Counted from the first letter of the stretch, positions 1-7,999 are shown. The stretch is DNA of 64,000 nt from Herbaspirillum sp. ASV7 (GCF_016429215.1 NZ_JAELUH010000006.1:1-64000); one strand, 5' to 3'. A program made the numbers and translations. Notes: a model not told the origin generated them from the letters alone.

Positions 1-97
<97 letters not shown>

Positions 98-322
98 GTA
101 CAGCGCCTTGGTGTAGGTCGACCCTTTGAGCACCGTCGGCAATGCCTTCAGCGTGGCCTTGATCGCCTTGGTGTTGTTACCGACCAGGAAAGCGCCTGCG
201 GCGGCGCCGCCGATCATCAGCAGTTCGAGTGGCTGAAACAGCGCCCCCACGTGGCCGCCAGACAGCACGAACCCGCCGAAGACGGACCCCATGACCACGA
301 CATATCCAATTATGACTAACAA
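98..322 (-). CDS. motA: MotA flagellar stator protein, N-terminal 75 residues (contig-end truncation)
   Basis: MotA forms, with MotB, the proton-conducting stator of the flagellar motor in the inner membrane. The 75 visible residues carry the family N-terminus: TM1 with GYVVVMGSVFGGF (residues 6-18), then FQPLELLMIGGAAAGAFLVGN (29-49, two pieces of the second segment) and KAIKATLKALP. The start is TTG at 322, supported by GGGAG about 7 bases upstream and by alignment with the E. coli N-terminus (MLILLGYLVVLG). The rest of motA is lost in the adapter at the contig end, so this is an assembly truncation, not a pseudogene. It lies downstream of flhDC as in enterics, but with one extra gene between. 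Confidence 0.93.
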
Positions 323-377
323 GTGCCTACTCCCGTCCCGGTGGCGTTGAGTGTATTTTCACGTTCATCAGGTTACA

Positions 378-408
378 TGTATTCCATTCAAGCAAATGGG
401 GGAATACA
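378..408 (-). repeat. Hairpin in the presumed motA leader
   Basis: TGTATTCCATT (378-388) is complementary to AATGG plus AATACA on the right side (to 408), with a three-base GGG bulge. It lies between the candidate sigma-28 promoter and the motA start, so it would be in the 5' untranslated RNA. Its role is unknown. Confidence 0.4.
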
Positions 409-435
409 TAACCGAAAAACGCCCTTCCTTTTTGA

Positions 436-462
436 TTTACGACCAAATCCGGCCAAACTTGA
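436..462 (-). promoter_or_regulatory. Candidate sigma-28 (FliA) promoter for motA
   Basis: Read on the minus strand this is TCAAGTTT, 11 bases, GTCGTAAA. The FliA consensus is TAAAGTTT-N11-GCCGATAA, so the -35 matches 7 of 8 and the -10 matches 5 of 8 at the exact spacing. It lies about 115 bases upstream of motA, in the gap after the methyltransferase gene. It would give motA a late-class flagellar promoter in addition to read-through from flhDC. The match is by eye. Confidence 0.5.
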
Positions 463-488
463 TACGCCACGTCTCGCCCCTGCCCTGC

Positions 489-1283
489 TCACATGCGCCA
501 GCCATGCAGCAGCGGCCCGCCCCCTTCCGGCTGGATCACCACATCCGGCGCCGCGCCGGGGATATGGAACTCGTAACTGAGCAAGAGCGTCCCCGGCCGC
601 ATCTCGGCGCGCGCCTTGTGCCAGAGGGCAAGCATCGCCGCCGGCGACAGGTAGGCAAAGACGACATCATAGTCGGCGAAGTCCAGCAGCAGGTAGTCGC
701 CGCGTACAAAACGACAGGAATTGCCGGCCAGGGCTGCTCGCAAGCGGCTCACCAGCCAGGGCAAGGGCGCAATCTCGATACCGGTAAACTGACTCTCGGG
801 ACGGCGCCGCGCCAGCTCCAGCACGGCCCCACCCAGGCCGCTACCGATATCCATGAAGCGGATCGCCCGATCTGGCGGCAAGAGACCCGCCACGGCATCC
901 CAGGCCGGTTGTCCGGACGGGTAGAACGGCACCTGGCTACGGAAGGTGGACCAGAACAGCACCAGCATGAACAGGAAAACCGCCAGGAACATCCACGGCG
1001 GCAAATGCAGGCGCCCCACTACGAGCGCGGCCAGCGGGAACAAGGCCAGGATCACCCACCACCAGGCCGCCAGGCGGCGCCAGCGCGCCAGCAGGGCCGC
1101 CAACAGGCCATGCAGCAGGGACATCGGCAAGGGGGATATGGGAGGGAAACCGGCGCGCTGGAGCAGCACGTCGATCACGTTGGCCCCCACCAGGGCCAAC
1201 AGCAACAGCAGCAAGGCCTGGACCGCCGGCGCCTGTCGCAGTGGCCTGCGACGGGCGCCGGGTTCATTCTCTCGTTCGGACAT
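489..1283 (-). CDS. Membrane-anchored class I SAM-dependent methyltransferase
   Basis: 264 residues. The N-terminal part holds three or four hydrophobic segments (about 21-41, 54-66, 73-90, 97-111). A cytoplasmic methyltransferase domain follows, with the SAM-binding motif I FMDIGSGLGG at 143-152 and an acidic end of strand 2 (FTGIEIAPL). The substrate is unknown. The gene sits between flhC (61 bases upstream) and motA, on the same strand, so it may be co-transcribed with the flagellar genes, but nothing in the protein ties it to flagella. There is no clear Shine-Dalgarno sequence at the ATG. The protein could modify a lipid or membrane protein; that is only suggested by the membrane anchor. 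Confidence 0.8.
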   Translation of the reverse strand: MSERENEPGARRRPLRQAPAVQALLLLLLALVGANVIDVLLQRAGFPPISPLPMSLLHGLLAALLARWRRLAAWWWVILALFPLAALVVGRLHLPPWMFLAVFLFMLVLFWSTFRSQVPFYPSGQPAWDAVAGLLPPDRAIRFMDIGSGLGGAVLELARRRPESQFTGIEIAPLPWLVSRLRAALAGNSCRFVRGDYLLLDFADYDVVFAYLSPAAMLALWHKARAEMRPGTLLLSYEFHIPGAAPDVVIQPEGGGPLLHGWRM

Positions 1284-1344
1284 CTAGGCAATCGGCCCTA
1301 TCGTGTTGGACATACCAGGCCATCGCCTGCGTAGTGCCAGGCGC

Positions 1345-1941
1345 TCAGGCCACCGCCACCAGGGGCGCCGACACGGCCACCGGCAGGGCGGCCTCGACCA
1401 GCGCGGTGACCACGGCATCCTTGGCCTTCTTGGTCTTGCCTGCGCGCGAGGGCATGTGGCACAGGCCGCACAGGTAATCCTGATGCAAGTCCAGGCGATG
1501 CACCACGAAGTGGCCACTGCACTTGCAACAGGGCGTGGTCATGAGCATCTTGCTTTCGAAGAAGCGCACCAGGGTCCAGGCCCGGGTCAGCGACAGCACC
1601 GGCTCGCCGGCATCGTTGGGACCGACCTGCTCCAGATAGAGCTTGTAGGCCTTCATCACCGCCTCGATGCCGTTGATGCGGGCGTGCTCCACCAGGTAAC
1701 GATGGATATTGATGAACAGCGACGAATGGATGTTGGGCTGCCAGGTAATGAACCAGTCCGTCGAGAATGGCAACATCCCCTTGGGCGGCGACACCCCTTT
1801 CAATTCCTTGTACAGCTTCAGCAAGCGCTCACGCGAGAGTGAAGTTTCGGATTCCAGCAACTGGAGGCGAGCCCCCAGGTTGATCAATTCAATGGCCAAC
1901 TGAATTTCCTGCGCCTCTGTGACAACGCTTTTCTTAGCCAT
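1345..1941 (-). CDS. flhC: Flagellar transcriptional activator FlhC
   Basis: FlhC forms the FlhD4C2 complex that turns on class II flagellar promoters. The 198 residues match the usual FlhC length (about 190) and contain the zinc-binding cysteine set, CCKCSGHF followed after about 15 residues by YLCGLCHMP. An in-frame extension runs further upstream, but the ATG at 1941 (MAKKSVVTEAQEIQLA) fits the family N-terminus and follows a GGGGGTAG stretch. The last 25 or so residues are Ala/Val-rich and look like a species-specific tail. flhD lies upstream on the same strand with a 174-base gap, longer than in enterics. Confidence 0.95.
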   Translation of the reverse strand: MAKKSVVTEAQEIQLAIELINLGARLQLLESETSLSRERLLKLYKELKGVSPPKGMLPFSTDWFITWQPNIHSSLFINIHRYLVEHARINGIEAVMKAYKLYLEQVGPNDAGEPVLSLTRAWTLVRFFESKMLMTTPCCKCSGHFVVHRLDLHQDYLCGLCHMPSRAGKTKKAKDAVVTALVEAALPVAVSAPLVAVA

Positions 1942-2115
1942 GTTGCTACCCCCGGTGATTTCGTAATGAGACTGCCTGACCCCGATCTGCGCACTCAGGT
2001 GTGGGCAGATATCAGGCTTCAAATCCAAGACACAAAAACCAATGTGCTACTCAACGTCTTCCTCTCCGGCGCGTTGACTGCCCCTGGCCGCGCCGGCCCT
2101 GTTTGTCTTGTTGTT

Positions 2116-2433
2116 TTACGAAATTTGTTCGCTGGGCTGACAGGCCATGAGGATGGCCGCATGCGACTGCGCCAGGCTCTTGTCCTTGTTGTAGTTCGTC
2201 AGCATGCCGAGTATGGCGCCATCGTCGAAACGAAAACGCGTCAGCATCATGTTGGTGGCCGCCAGCTTCATGATCTGCGCGTTGGACAGGCCTTCGATCA
2301 GGTCTGCGATCTCTGCGCTGATGCCGAGACGGAAAATCGCCGTCGGCTTGTCGGATCGGATCATCTGCTGCGCCAGCATGAGATAGCTCAGGTTGGCATC
2401 GCGGATTTCCGCCATCATGTCGTTGGTATTCAT
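2116..2433 (-). CDS. flhD: Flagellar transcriptional activator FlhD
   Basis: 105 residues, helical throughout, with the family N-terminus MNTNDMMAEIRDANLSYLMLAQQMI and the conserved AIFRLG and FRFDD stretches. It is the partner of FlhC in the master regulator of flagellar genes. The start at 2433 is chosen over upstream in-frame starts because GAGGTGG lies 7-13 bases before it and the N-terminus matches the family. It is the first gene of the flhD-flhC-methyltransferase-motA series, and the long AT-rich region upstream must hold its control signals. Confidence 0.95.
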   Translation of the reverse strand: MNTNDMMAEIRDANLSYLMLAQQMIRSDKPTAIFRLGISAEIADLIEGLSNAQIMKLAATNMMLTRFRFDDGAILGMLTNYNKDKSLAQSHAAILMACQPSEQIS

Positions 2434-2568
2434 AGGCACCCCACCTCGGTAAGAAACGTCCTGCTTACAGTCAGTTACACTTACTTGACTGCAAGCCAAT
2501 TCTGAGGGGGGCAAGACAGGCGGGGAATTAGACTTGGTCGGTATTTTTCGACGGAGACACGACGTGTC

Positions 2569-2595
2569 AATTTGTAGGACTTTGTCTTACAAATT
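2569..2595. promoter_or_regulatory. Palindromic operator candidate upstream of flhD
   Basis: AATTTGTAGGAC and GTCTTACAAATT are inverted 12-base arms with one mismatch around a 3-base centre (TTT). The core TAGGAC-TTT-GTCTTA resembles the RcsAB box of the E. coli flhDC promoter (TAGGAAAAATCTTA) but is one base longer in the centre. A regulator of the NarL/FixJ/RcsB family is therefore a reasonable guess. It lies 136-162 bases upstream of the flhD start. Confidence 0.55.
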
Positions 2596-3027
2596 CGATA
2601 AATCCGCTCTAATTAATTTGAGGCTTTTGACGTGCTTTCAGGCTGCCAGCACCTTTGCGGCACAATCAGGAATTTCCTGACCAAAAGGTTTCTAGCTTGA
2701 AATGCAAGAAAAAAGTTTCTCAAATAACAACGATTTTATATGTAAATTATTGCCGGACTCGGCACTCATGTTGCTGGGTCACGACTAGCTCATCCGGGCA
2801 GCACAGCCCCTGATGACGCACATACTGTAGGAAGATTCATCCATCGCCACGTAAAAACTTGCAGTTATTTACACAACTTCACGTATTTTTCGCAACATAT
2901 AGCGACGCTTTCCTAACTGACACACATCATATCGCCAACGCTACCATCGCAAAATGGTAATAAGAGGCAGCATTTAGCTTTATTCAACTGTCAAACAGCT
3001 AACTTAGCCAAGCTGCTGCCCCGTTCA

Positions 3028-3043
3028 GGCCGGTGAACCGGCC
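3028..3043 (-). terminator. Hairpin just after metC (no U-tract)
   Basis: GGCCGG-TGAA-CCGGCC, a 6-base perfect stem with a tetraloop, starts 3 bases after the metC stop. No T-run follows on the minus strand, so it is more likely a 3'-end stabilising hairpin or a Rho-assisted stop than a classical terminator. Confidence 0.4.
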
Positions 3044-3046
3044 GTT

Positions 3047-4216
3047 TCAGAGCCGGCCCAGGGCCTGTTCGATATCGTTGATCAGGTCCTCGGGGGATTC
3101 CAGGCCGATGTTGAAGCGTACCAGTTGCCCCTCGCGCTGCCAGTCGCGCCGCATGCCCTTCATGCGATACGGTACGCACAGGCTGTGCGCACCGCCCCAG
3201 CTATAGCCGATCTTGAACAGCTTCAGGCTATCGACGAAGCGATCGGTCTGTTCTTCCACATAGCGCGGATCGAAGATCACCGAGAACAGCCCGCCGGCAC
3301 CGGTGAAATCCCGCTTCCAGTGGGCGTGACCGGGGCAATCCTCGAAGGCGGGATGCAATACCGCCGCAATCTCGGGACGTTGCTTGAGCCAGGTCGCCAC
3401 CTTGCGGGCGGCGGCATCATGGGCGTCGAAACGCAGGCGCATCGACGACAGGCTGCGCAACACCAGGTAGACGTCATCCATGCCCACACCAAAACCCAGG
3501 CGCATGTGGGCCAGCTCCAGACGCTCATTGAGCGCCTGGTCACGCACGATCACGGCGCCCATCAATACGTCGGACCCGCCGGACTGGTATTTGGTGACCG
3601 CCTGCATGACGATGTCCACGCCGTGATCGAAGGCCTTGAAGGCCAGGCCGGCCGACCAGGTATTGTCGATGGCCACCAGCACGCCCTTGTCATGGGCGGC
3701 ACGGCACAAAGCCGGAATATCCGGCACTTCCATGGACACCGATCCCGGCGCCTCGGTCCACAGCAGACGGGTACGGGGGCCGATCAACTCGGCGATGCCG
3801 GCACCGATCATGGGATCGTAGAAACGCGCGGTGATCTGGAAGTCACGCTCCAGCCACTGGGCCAGGTCCTTGCTGGGGCCGTAGGCGTTATCGGGCAACA
3901 GCACCTCGTCCCCCGTCTTGAGGAAGGCGAAGTTGACCATGACGATGGCAGCCAGTCCACTGGGGGTGACACGGCAATAGCTGCCCCCCTCGATCTCGGC
4001 CAGCCGCGCCTCCAGCACGAAGCTGGTCGGGGTGCCGTGCAGGCCGTAGGTGTAGCCCAGCTTCTCGCGCCAGTCGCGCGAACGCATCGAGGCGACGTCG
4101 GGGAACAGCACCGTGGAAGCGTGATGGATGCCCACCGGGAAGGCTTCGAAGCCGTCGGGGGCGCGGTAGCTGCTGTGGACCAGGGAAGTCTGCGGAGTCT
4201 GCTTGGGGTGGGACAC
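3047..4216 (-). CDS. metC: Cystathionine beta-lyase (PLP enzyme)
   Basis: 389 residues of the Cys/Met metabolism PLP family. MetC splits cystathionine to homocysteine, pyruvate and ammonia in methionine synthesis. The substrate-loop tyrosine (LGYTYGLHGTPT) and the PLP lysine in QAVTKYQSGGSDVLMG are visible; the carboxyl-binding end is SLCVPYR. The start is GTG at 4216 (VSHPKQTPQTS), preceded by AGAAGG; a longer open frame upstream is Arg-rich and unlike the family. The gene stands alone on its strand. A gamma-lyase or a related lyase of the same family cannot be excluded. Confidence 0.88.
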   Translation of the reverse strand: MSHPKQTPQTSLVHSSYRAPDGFEAFPVGIHHASTVLFPDVASMRSRDWREKLGYTYGLHGTPTSFVLEARLAEIEGGSYCRVTPSGLAAIVMVNFAFLKTGDEVLLPDNAYGPSKDLAQWLERDFQITARFYDPMIGAGIAELIGPRTRLLWTEAPGSVSMEVPDIPALCRAAHDKGVLVAIDNTWSAGLAFKAFDHGVDIVMQAVTKYQSGGSDVLMGAVIVRDQALNERLELAHMRLGFGVGMDDVYLVLRSLSSMRLRFDAHDAAARKVATWLKQRPEIAAVLHPAFEDCPGHAHWKRDFTGAGGLFSVIFDPRYVEEQTDRFVDSLKLFKIGYSWGGAHSLCVPYRMKGMRRDWQREGQLVRFNIGLESPEDLINDIEQALGRL

Positions 4217-4338
4217 GAATCTGCCTTCTGAAGTCGATGGAAGCGCAGCCGCGACCGGACCGCGCAAAGGCTTCACTATACGCGCAGCCCGCCGACATCG
4301 AAAGCAACAGACAGAGGCCCGCGCAGCGGGCACAGGGA

Positions 4339-4755
4339 TCAGGGTAACTGCAGGGCGAATGGCTTGGTGATGCTGCCGTCGGCGCTGGACCAGGTGCCGG
4401 TGATGGACTGGCCCTCGCGATGACCTTCCCACTGGCCCGATACGTCGCGGCCATTGATGGATTCTTCCATGATGAAGTCGTCACCGTCGACCTCGCCGGC
4501 CACCAGGATCTCGGGCGAACCGCCGAAGAAGAAATAGCGGCCTTCCAGGCCATCTTCATTCTTCTTCGGTTGCAGCGACAACTGGAGGGCGCGACCGTCG
4601 ATCTGGCCGCGCAAGACCAGCGCATGCCCCATCAGGACCTGCTGCAACGATGCCTGGCCGGCTTCGGCCGCTGGTGCTGCGGCCCATGCGGAGGGCAGCG
4701 CCAGGCAAGACAAGGCCAGCAGCACGGCCGCCAGCCTGCCCCGCTGCCGATGCAT
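4339..4755 (-). CDS. Small secreted protein of unknown function
   Basis: 138 residues: a signal peptide (basic MHRQRGR, then an Ala/Leu core ending at PSAWAAA) and a mature part of about 110 residues rich in short beta-strand-like stretches (LQLSLQPKK, GRYFFFGGSPEI, GDDFIMEESINGRDVSGQWEG). No catalytic motif is evident. It follows rimO directly: an alternative GTG start at 4767 would overlap the rimO stop (GTGA), and the ATG at 4755 lies 8 bases after it, so the two genes are probably co-transcribed. I do not recognise the family. An extracytoplasmic lipocalin-like or ligand-binding role is only a possibility. Confidence 0.75.
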   Translation of the reverse strand: MHRQRGRLAAVLLALSCLALPSAWAAAPAAEAGQASLQQVLMGHALVLRGQIDGRALQLSLQPKKNEDGLEGRYFFFGGSPEILVAGEVDGDDFIMEESINGRDVSGQWEGHREGQSITGTWSSADGSITKPFALQLP

Positions 4756-4763
4756 CAGCGGGC

Positions 4764-6140
4764 TCACTCGGCGGCACCCCACAGGTCGTGGGCGTCGGCG
4801 GCCGTGATGCGCACATCGACGAACTGGCCGACTTCCAGCTTGCGATGCGGTTCGAACGGTGGCTTCACATAGACCACGCCATCGATTTCCGGCGCGTCGG
4901 AATAGGTACGACCGGTGCCGCCATTGCGATCGACAGCGTCGATCAGCACGCGCAGGGTCTTGCCGACCTTGGCCTGCAGGCGCTTCTTGGAGATCTCTTC
5001 CTGCAGTTGCATCACGCGGGCACGGCGCTCTTCGCGCACCTCTTCCGGCACCGGGTTGGCGATCTCGTTGGCTGTAGCGCCCTCCACGGGCGAATAGGCG
5101 AAGCAGCCCAGGCGGTCGATCTCGGCCTCCTTGAGGAAGTCCAGCAGGTACTCGAACTCGGCCTCGGTCTCGCCGGGGAAGCCGGCGATGAAGGTGGAGC
5201 GGATCGTGATGTCCGGGCACATGGCGCGCCAGGCCTGGATGCGCTCGATGTTCTTTTCGCCATTGGCCGGACGCTTCATGCGCTTGAGCACCTCCGGATG
5301 GGCGTGCTGCAGCGGCACGTCCAGGTAAGGCAGGATCTTGCCCTCGGCCATCAGCGGGATGATCTGGTCCACGTGCGGATACGGGTAGACATAGTGCAGG
5401 CGCACCCAGGCGCCATACTGCTGGGCCAGCTCGCCCAGGGCGCCGACCAGCTGGGTCATGTGGGTCTTGATCGGCTTGCCGTTCCAGAAGCCGGTACGGA
5501 ACTTCACGTCCACGCCATAGGCGCTGGTGTCCTGCGAGATCACCAGCAGTTCCTTGACGCCGGCCTTGAACAGGTTCTCGGCTTCCAGCATGACATCGGC
5601 AATGGGACGCGAGACCAGGTCGCCGCGCATGGAGGGGATGATGCAGAAGCTGCACCGGTGGTTGCAACCCTCGGAAATCTTCAGGTAGGCGAAATGCTTG
5701 GGCGTGAGCTTGACGCCCTGCGGTGGCACCAGGTCGATGAAAGGCGCATGCGGCTTGGGCAGGTGCTTGTGCACCGCCTGCATGACCTCGCCCACCGCGT
5801 GCGGGCCGGTCACTTCCAAGACCTTGGGGTGGATCTTGTGGATGATGTCGTCGCCGTCGGCATCCTTCTTGGCGCCCAGGCAACCGGTGACGATGACCTT
5901 GCCGTTCTCGTTCAAGGCTTCGCCGATGGCGTCCAGCGACTCCTGCACCGCCGCGTCGATGAAGCCGCAGGTGTTGACGATGACCAGGTCGGCGCCGTCA
6001 TAGGACTTGGCGGTATCGTAGCCTTCGGCGCGCAGCTGGGTCAGGATCTGCTCGGAATCGACCAGTGCCTTGGGGCAGCCGAGGGAGACGAAACCGACCT
6101 TGGGCAGGGCCGGGCTAGCGGGAGAGGATGGGTTGGACAT
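4764..6140 (-). CDS. rimO: Ribosomal protein S12 methylthiotransferase RimO
   Basis: 458 residues. RimO adds a methylthio group to the conserved Asp of ribosomal protein S12 using two Fe-S clusters. The N-terminal UPF0004 domain has the cluster cysteines in [19 protein letters not shown] and VTGCLGAK. The radical-SAM motif is [12 protein letters not shown] (CxxxCxxC), and a C-terminal TRAM domain follows. Order and length fit RimO rather than MiaB (the LGCPK N-terminus is diagnostic). Its leader is an unusual pyrimidine-rich tract on the coding strand. Confidence 0.96.
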   Translation of the reverse strand: MSNPSSPASPALPKVGFVSLGCPKALVDSEQILTQLRAEGYDTAKSYDGADLVIVNTCGFIDAAVQESLDAIGEALNENGKVIVTGCLGAKKDADGDDIIHKIHPKVLEVTGPHAVGEVMQAVHKHLPKPHAPFIDLVPPQGVKLTPKHFAYLKISEGCNHRCSFCIIPSMRGDLVSRPIADVMLEAENLFKAGVKELLVISQDTSAYGVDVKFRTGFWNGKPIKTHMTQLVGALGELAQQYGAWVRLHYVYPYPHVDQIIPLMAEGKILPYLDVPLQHAHPEVLKRMKRPANGEKNIERIQAWRAMCPDITIRSTFIAGFPGETEAEFEYLLDFLKEAEIDRLGCFAYSPVEGATANEIANPVPEEVREERRARVMQLQEEISKKRLQAKVGKTLRVLIDAVDRNGGTGRTYSDAPEIDGVVYVKPPFEPHRKLEVGQFVDVRITAADAHDLWGAAE

Positions 6141-6160
6141 GGCGTGCGGGCTGGAGAGAC

Positions 6161-6216
6161 TGGCGAAAAACGGAAAAAACCGGAAAAAGCCGGGGGAAAC
6201 CGGGGAAAAGCAGAAA
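6161..6216 (-). other. Pyrimidine-rich tract in the rimO leader
   Basis: On the plus strand this is almost pure A/G with spaced CC/GCC breaks; short A-runs alternate with CCGG and CCGGGG units. On the rimO coding strand it gives repeated TTTTCC/CCGG blocks 20-80 bases upstream of the ATG. No hairpin terminator fits. It may be a slippage-prone or single-stranded leader element. Confidence 0.5.
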
Positions 6217-6326
6217 ATGCTTTAAAAATCAGGGCGCTATTGTACAACGTCTGTCGCCCAGCGCCCTCTTTTGCGGCTTTTCGGCACATGCCCTGGCGTC
6301 ATGCCTGCCCCCGCCGCAGAAAAAGC

Positions 6327-6349
6327 AAACGGCCCGTGATGGGCCGTTT
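6327..6349 (-). terminator. Rho-independent terminator after phaR
   Basis: AAACGGCCC (6327-6335), loop GTGAT, GGGCCGTTT (6341-6349). On the minus strand the stem is followed by GCTTTTTC. It lies about 33 bases downstream of the phaR stop. The T-run on the other side means it may also act on plus-strand transcripts. Confidence 0.8.
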
Positions 6350-6381
6350 TCGTACTTGCCAGCACTTGCCGGCAGGCAGAT

Positions 6382-6948
6382 TTACTTCTTCTGGTCCGGC
6401 GGATTGCCCGGCGTACCGAAGGGGAAGGTGCCGAACATGTTCTTGGTCTGGCTCTGCATCTGCTCCTGCATCTGGATGAACAGGTTCTTGCTCTGCTCGA
6501 TGTAGTTGCTCATCATGCCCTGCATCATCGGACCTTGCACGTTCATGAACTGGGTCCACATCTCCGGGCTGAAGGGCTTGCCTTCATAGAAACCCTTGGA
6601 GTTCTCCGCCAGCTTGTTCTGGATGTCGATGAAGGTCTGGATGTTCTTTTCCAGATAGTTACCCATCATGCCCTGCATGGCGTGGCCATAGTAGCGGATG
6701 ATCTGCGACAGCGCACCGCTGGAGAACATCGGCACGCCATGCGACTCTTCTTCCAGGATGATCTGCAACAGGATGCTGCGGGTCAGGTCGTCACCGTTCT
6801 TGGCGTCGACGACGGTGAAATCCTCGTTGTCCAGCACCAGCTGCTTGACGTCGGTCAAGGTGATGTAGGAACTGGTCTGGGTATCGTAAAGACGGCGATT
6901 GGGGTATTTCTTGATCAAGCGTTCTGCCGAATTTTTTGCAGTAGTCAT
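6382..6948 (-). CDS. phaR: Polyhydroxyalkanoate synthesis regulator PhaR/PhbF
   Basis: 188 residues. The N-terminal DNA-binding/PHB-binding domain carries the hallmark RLIKKYPNRRLYDTQTSSYITL (about residues 10-31) and DVKQLVLDNEDFTVVDAKNGDDLTR; PHB-accumulation domains follow, with a Met/Gln-rich C-terminal half. PhaR represses phasin and PHB genes and is released by binding nascent PHB granules. It lies downstream of phaB and phaC on the same strand. A near-perfect operator for this protein family lies upstream of its own gene at 7123-7135, which suggests autoregulation. Confidence 0.95.
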   Translation of the reverse strand: MTTAKNSAERLIKKYPNRRLYDTQTSSYITLTDVKQLVLDNEDFTVVDAKNGDDLTRSILLQIILEEESHGVPMFSSGALSQIIRYYGHAMQGMMGNYLEKNIQTFIDIQNKLAENSKGFYEGKPFSPEMWTQFMNVQGPMMQGMMSNYIEQSKNLFIQMQEQMQSQTKNMFGTFPFGTPGNPPDQKK

Positions 6949-7122
6949 CTGAAGTCCAGTCTCTCTTATTCAGCCGTTTGCCGGCCATGGTTTGCAGCGG
7001 TAGCGGGTCCGCATGCTAGCGATCCCGACCCGCGGGCGTCCGGGACATTGTCGCTGTCCTCTCCTTGCTTCTTCTACTGTTGCGCAGTTCGCCTCAGCCG
7101 GGCGAGGCGGATGTCACCGTTT

Positions 7123-7135
7123 TTGCATGGCAACA
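7123..7135 (-). promoter_or_regulatory. Candidate PhaR/PhbF operator upstream of phaR
   Basis: On the minus strand the site reads TGTTGCCATGCAA. It fits the pattern TG-N-TGC-N3-GCAA that I recall as reported for PhbF of Herbaspirillum seropedicae at every fixed position. It is about 175 bases upstream of the phaR start. A degenerate copy (TTGCGCCGCATTG) is present near 8064-8076 upstream of phaB. Confidence 0.6.
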
Positions 7136-7210
7136 ACGCAAGCCATTATAGGGGGGAAGCAGGAGAATAGGGAGCCCGATTGCGCAATGCGGAGCAAATC
7201 CGCACGGCTT

Positions 7211-7250
7211 GCCGTCCCCGGCCTGCCCGCGCAGGCAGGCCGGGGACGGC
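7211..7250 (-). terminator. 17-bp perfect GC-rich hairpin after phaB
   Basis: Arms 7211-7227 and 7234-7250 are perfectly complementary around the 6-base loop CGCGCA. It begins 9 bases after the phaB stop. No T-run follows on the minus strand, so it is not a canonical intrinsic terminator; it should nevertheless block or stabilise the 3' end strongly. Confidence 0.65.
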
Positions 7251-7258
7251 AATGCGCA

Positions 7259-7999
7259 TCAGCCCATGTACAAGCCGCCGTTCAGGGAGAAGTCCGAACC
7301 GGTCGCATAACCACCCTCAGACGAGGCGATCCAGGCCACGATGGAAGCGATTTCCTCGGGTTCGCCCAGACGCTTGACGGGGATGCCGGAGACGATCTTT
7401 TCCAGCACTTCCGGACGGATCGCGCGCACCATGTCGGTACCGATGTAGCCAGGCGAGACGGTGTTGACGGTCACGCCCTTGGTCGCCACTTCCTGCGCCA
7501 GCGCCATGGTGAAGCCGTGGATGCCGGCCTTGGCGGTGGAGTAGTTGGTCTGGCCGAACTGGCCCTTCTGGCCATTGACCGAAGAGATGTTGATGATGCG
7601 ACCGAAACCGCGCTCGCACATGCCTTCAATGACTTGCTTGGTGACGTTGAAGAGCGAATTCAGGTTGGTGTCGATGACCGCATCCCAGTCGTCCTTGCTC
7701 ATCTTGCGGAACTGACCGTCGCGGGTAATGCCGGCGTTGTTGACCAGCACATCCACTTCGCCGATCTCGGCGCGCACCTTCTCGAAGGCGGCCTTGGTCG
7801 ATTCCCAGTTGGAGACGTTGCCTTCGGATGCGTGGATATCGAAACCCTGTTCGCGCATCGTGGTCAGCCACTTGTCCTTGCGCGTGGAGTTGGGGCCACA
7901 GCCGGCCACCACGGTGTAACCGTCCTTGCACAGACGGGTGCAGATAGCGGTTCCGATGCCGCCCATGCCACCGGTCACATATGCGATACGCTTGCTCAT
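7259..7999 (-). CDS. phaB: Acetoacetyl-CoA reductase
   Basis: 246 residues, the usual length. NADPH-dependent reduction of acetoacetyl-CoA to (R)-3-hydroxybutyryl-CoA, the monomer for PHB. It is a short-chain dehydrogenase with a cofactor motif TGGMGGIG (residues 9-16), NNAG, the catalytic Ser in NISSVNGQKGQFGQ, and YSTAK. A strong GGAGG lies 6 bases before the ATG. The C-terminus FSLNGGLYMG is typical of PhaB. It is 247 bases downstream of phaC, so it may have its own promoter as well. phaA (beta-ketothiolase) is not in the window. Confidence 0.95.
   Translation of the reverse strand: MSKRIAYVTGGMGGIGTAICTRLCKDGYTVVAGCGPNSTRKDKWLTTMREQGFDIHASEGNVSNWESTKAAFEKVRAEIGEVDVLVNNAGITRDGQFRKMSKDDWDAVIDTNLNSLFNVTKQVIEGMCERGFGRIINISSVNGQKGQFGQTNYSTAKAGIHGFTMALAQEVATKGVTVNTVSPGYIGTDMVRAIRPEVLEKIVSGIPVKRLGEPEEIASIVAWIASSEGGYATGSDFSLNGGLYMG

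Larger units (their letters stand above)
2434..3046. other. 613-bp AT-rich control region between flhD and metC
   Basis: No open frame here looks coding. Composition is clearly more AT-rich than the surrounding genes, as usual for the heavily regulated flhDC promoter. It contains the palindrome at 2569-2595, a second TGTAGGA half-site near 2826, and the hairpin behind metC at 3028-3043. I could not assign a -10/-35 pair with confidence. Confidence 0.7.
6949..7258. other. 310-bp gap between phaB and phaR
   Basis: No coding frame is convincing. It holds the phaR promoter region, the candidate PhaR/PhbF site at 7123-7135, and the 17-base perfect hairpin at 7211-7250 just after phaB. phaR is therefore probably transcribed on its own, with limited read-through from phaB. 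Confidence 0.65.
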
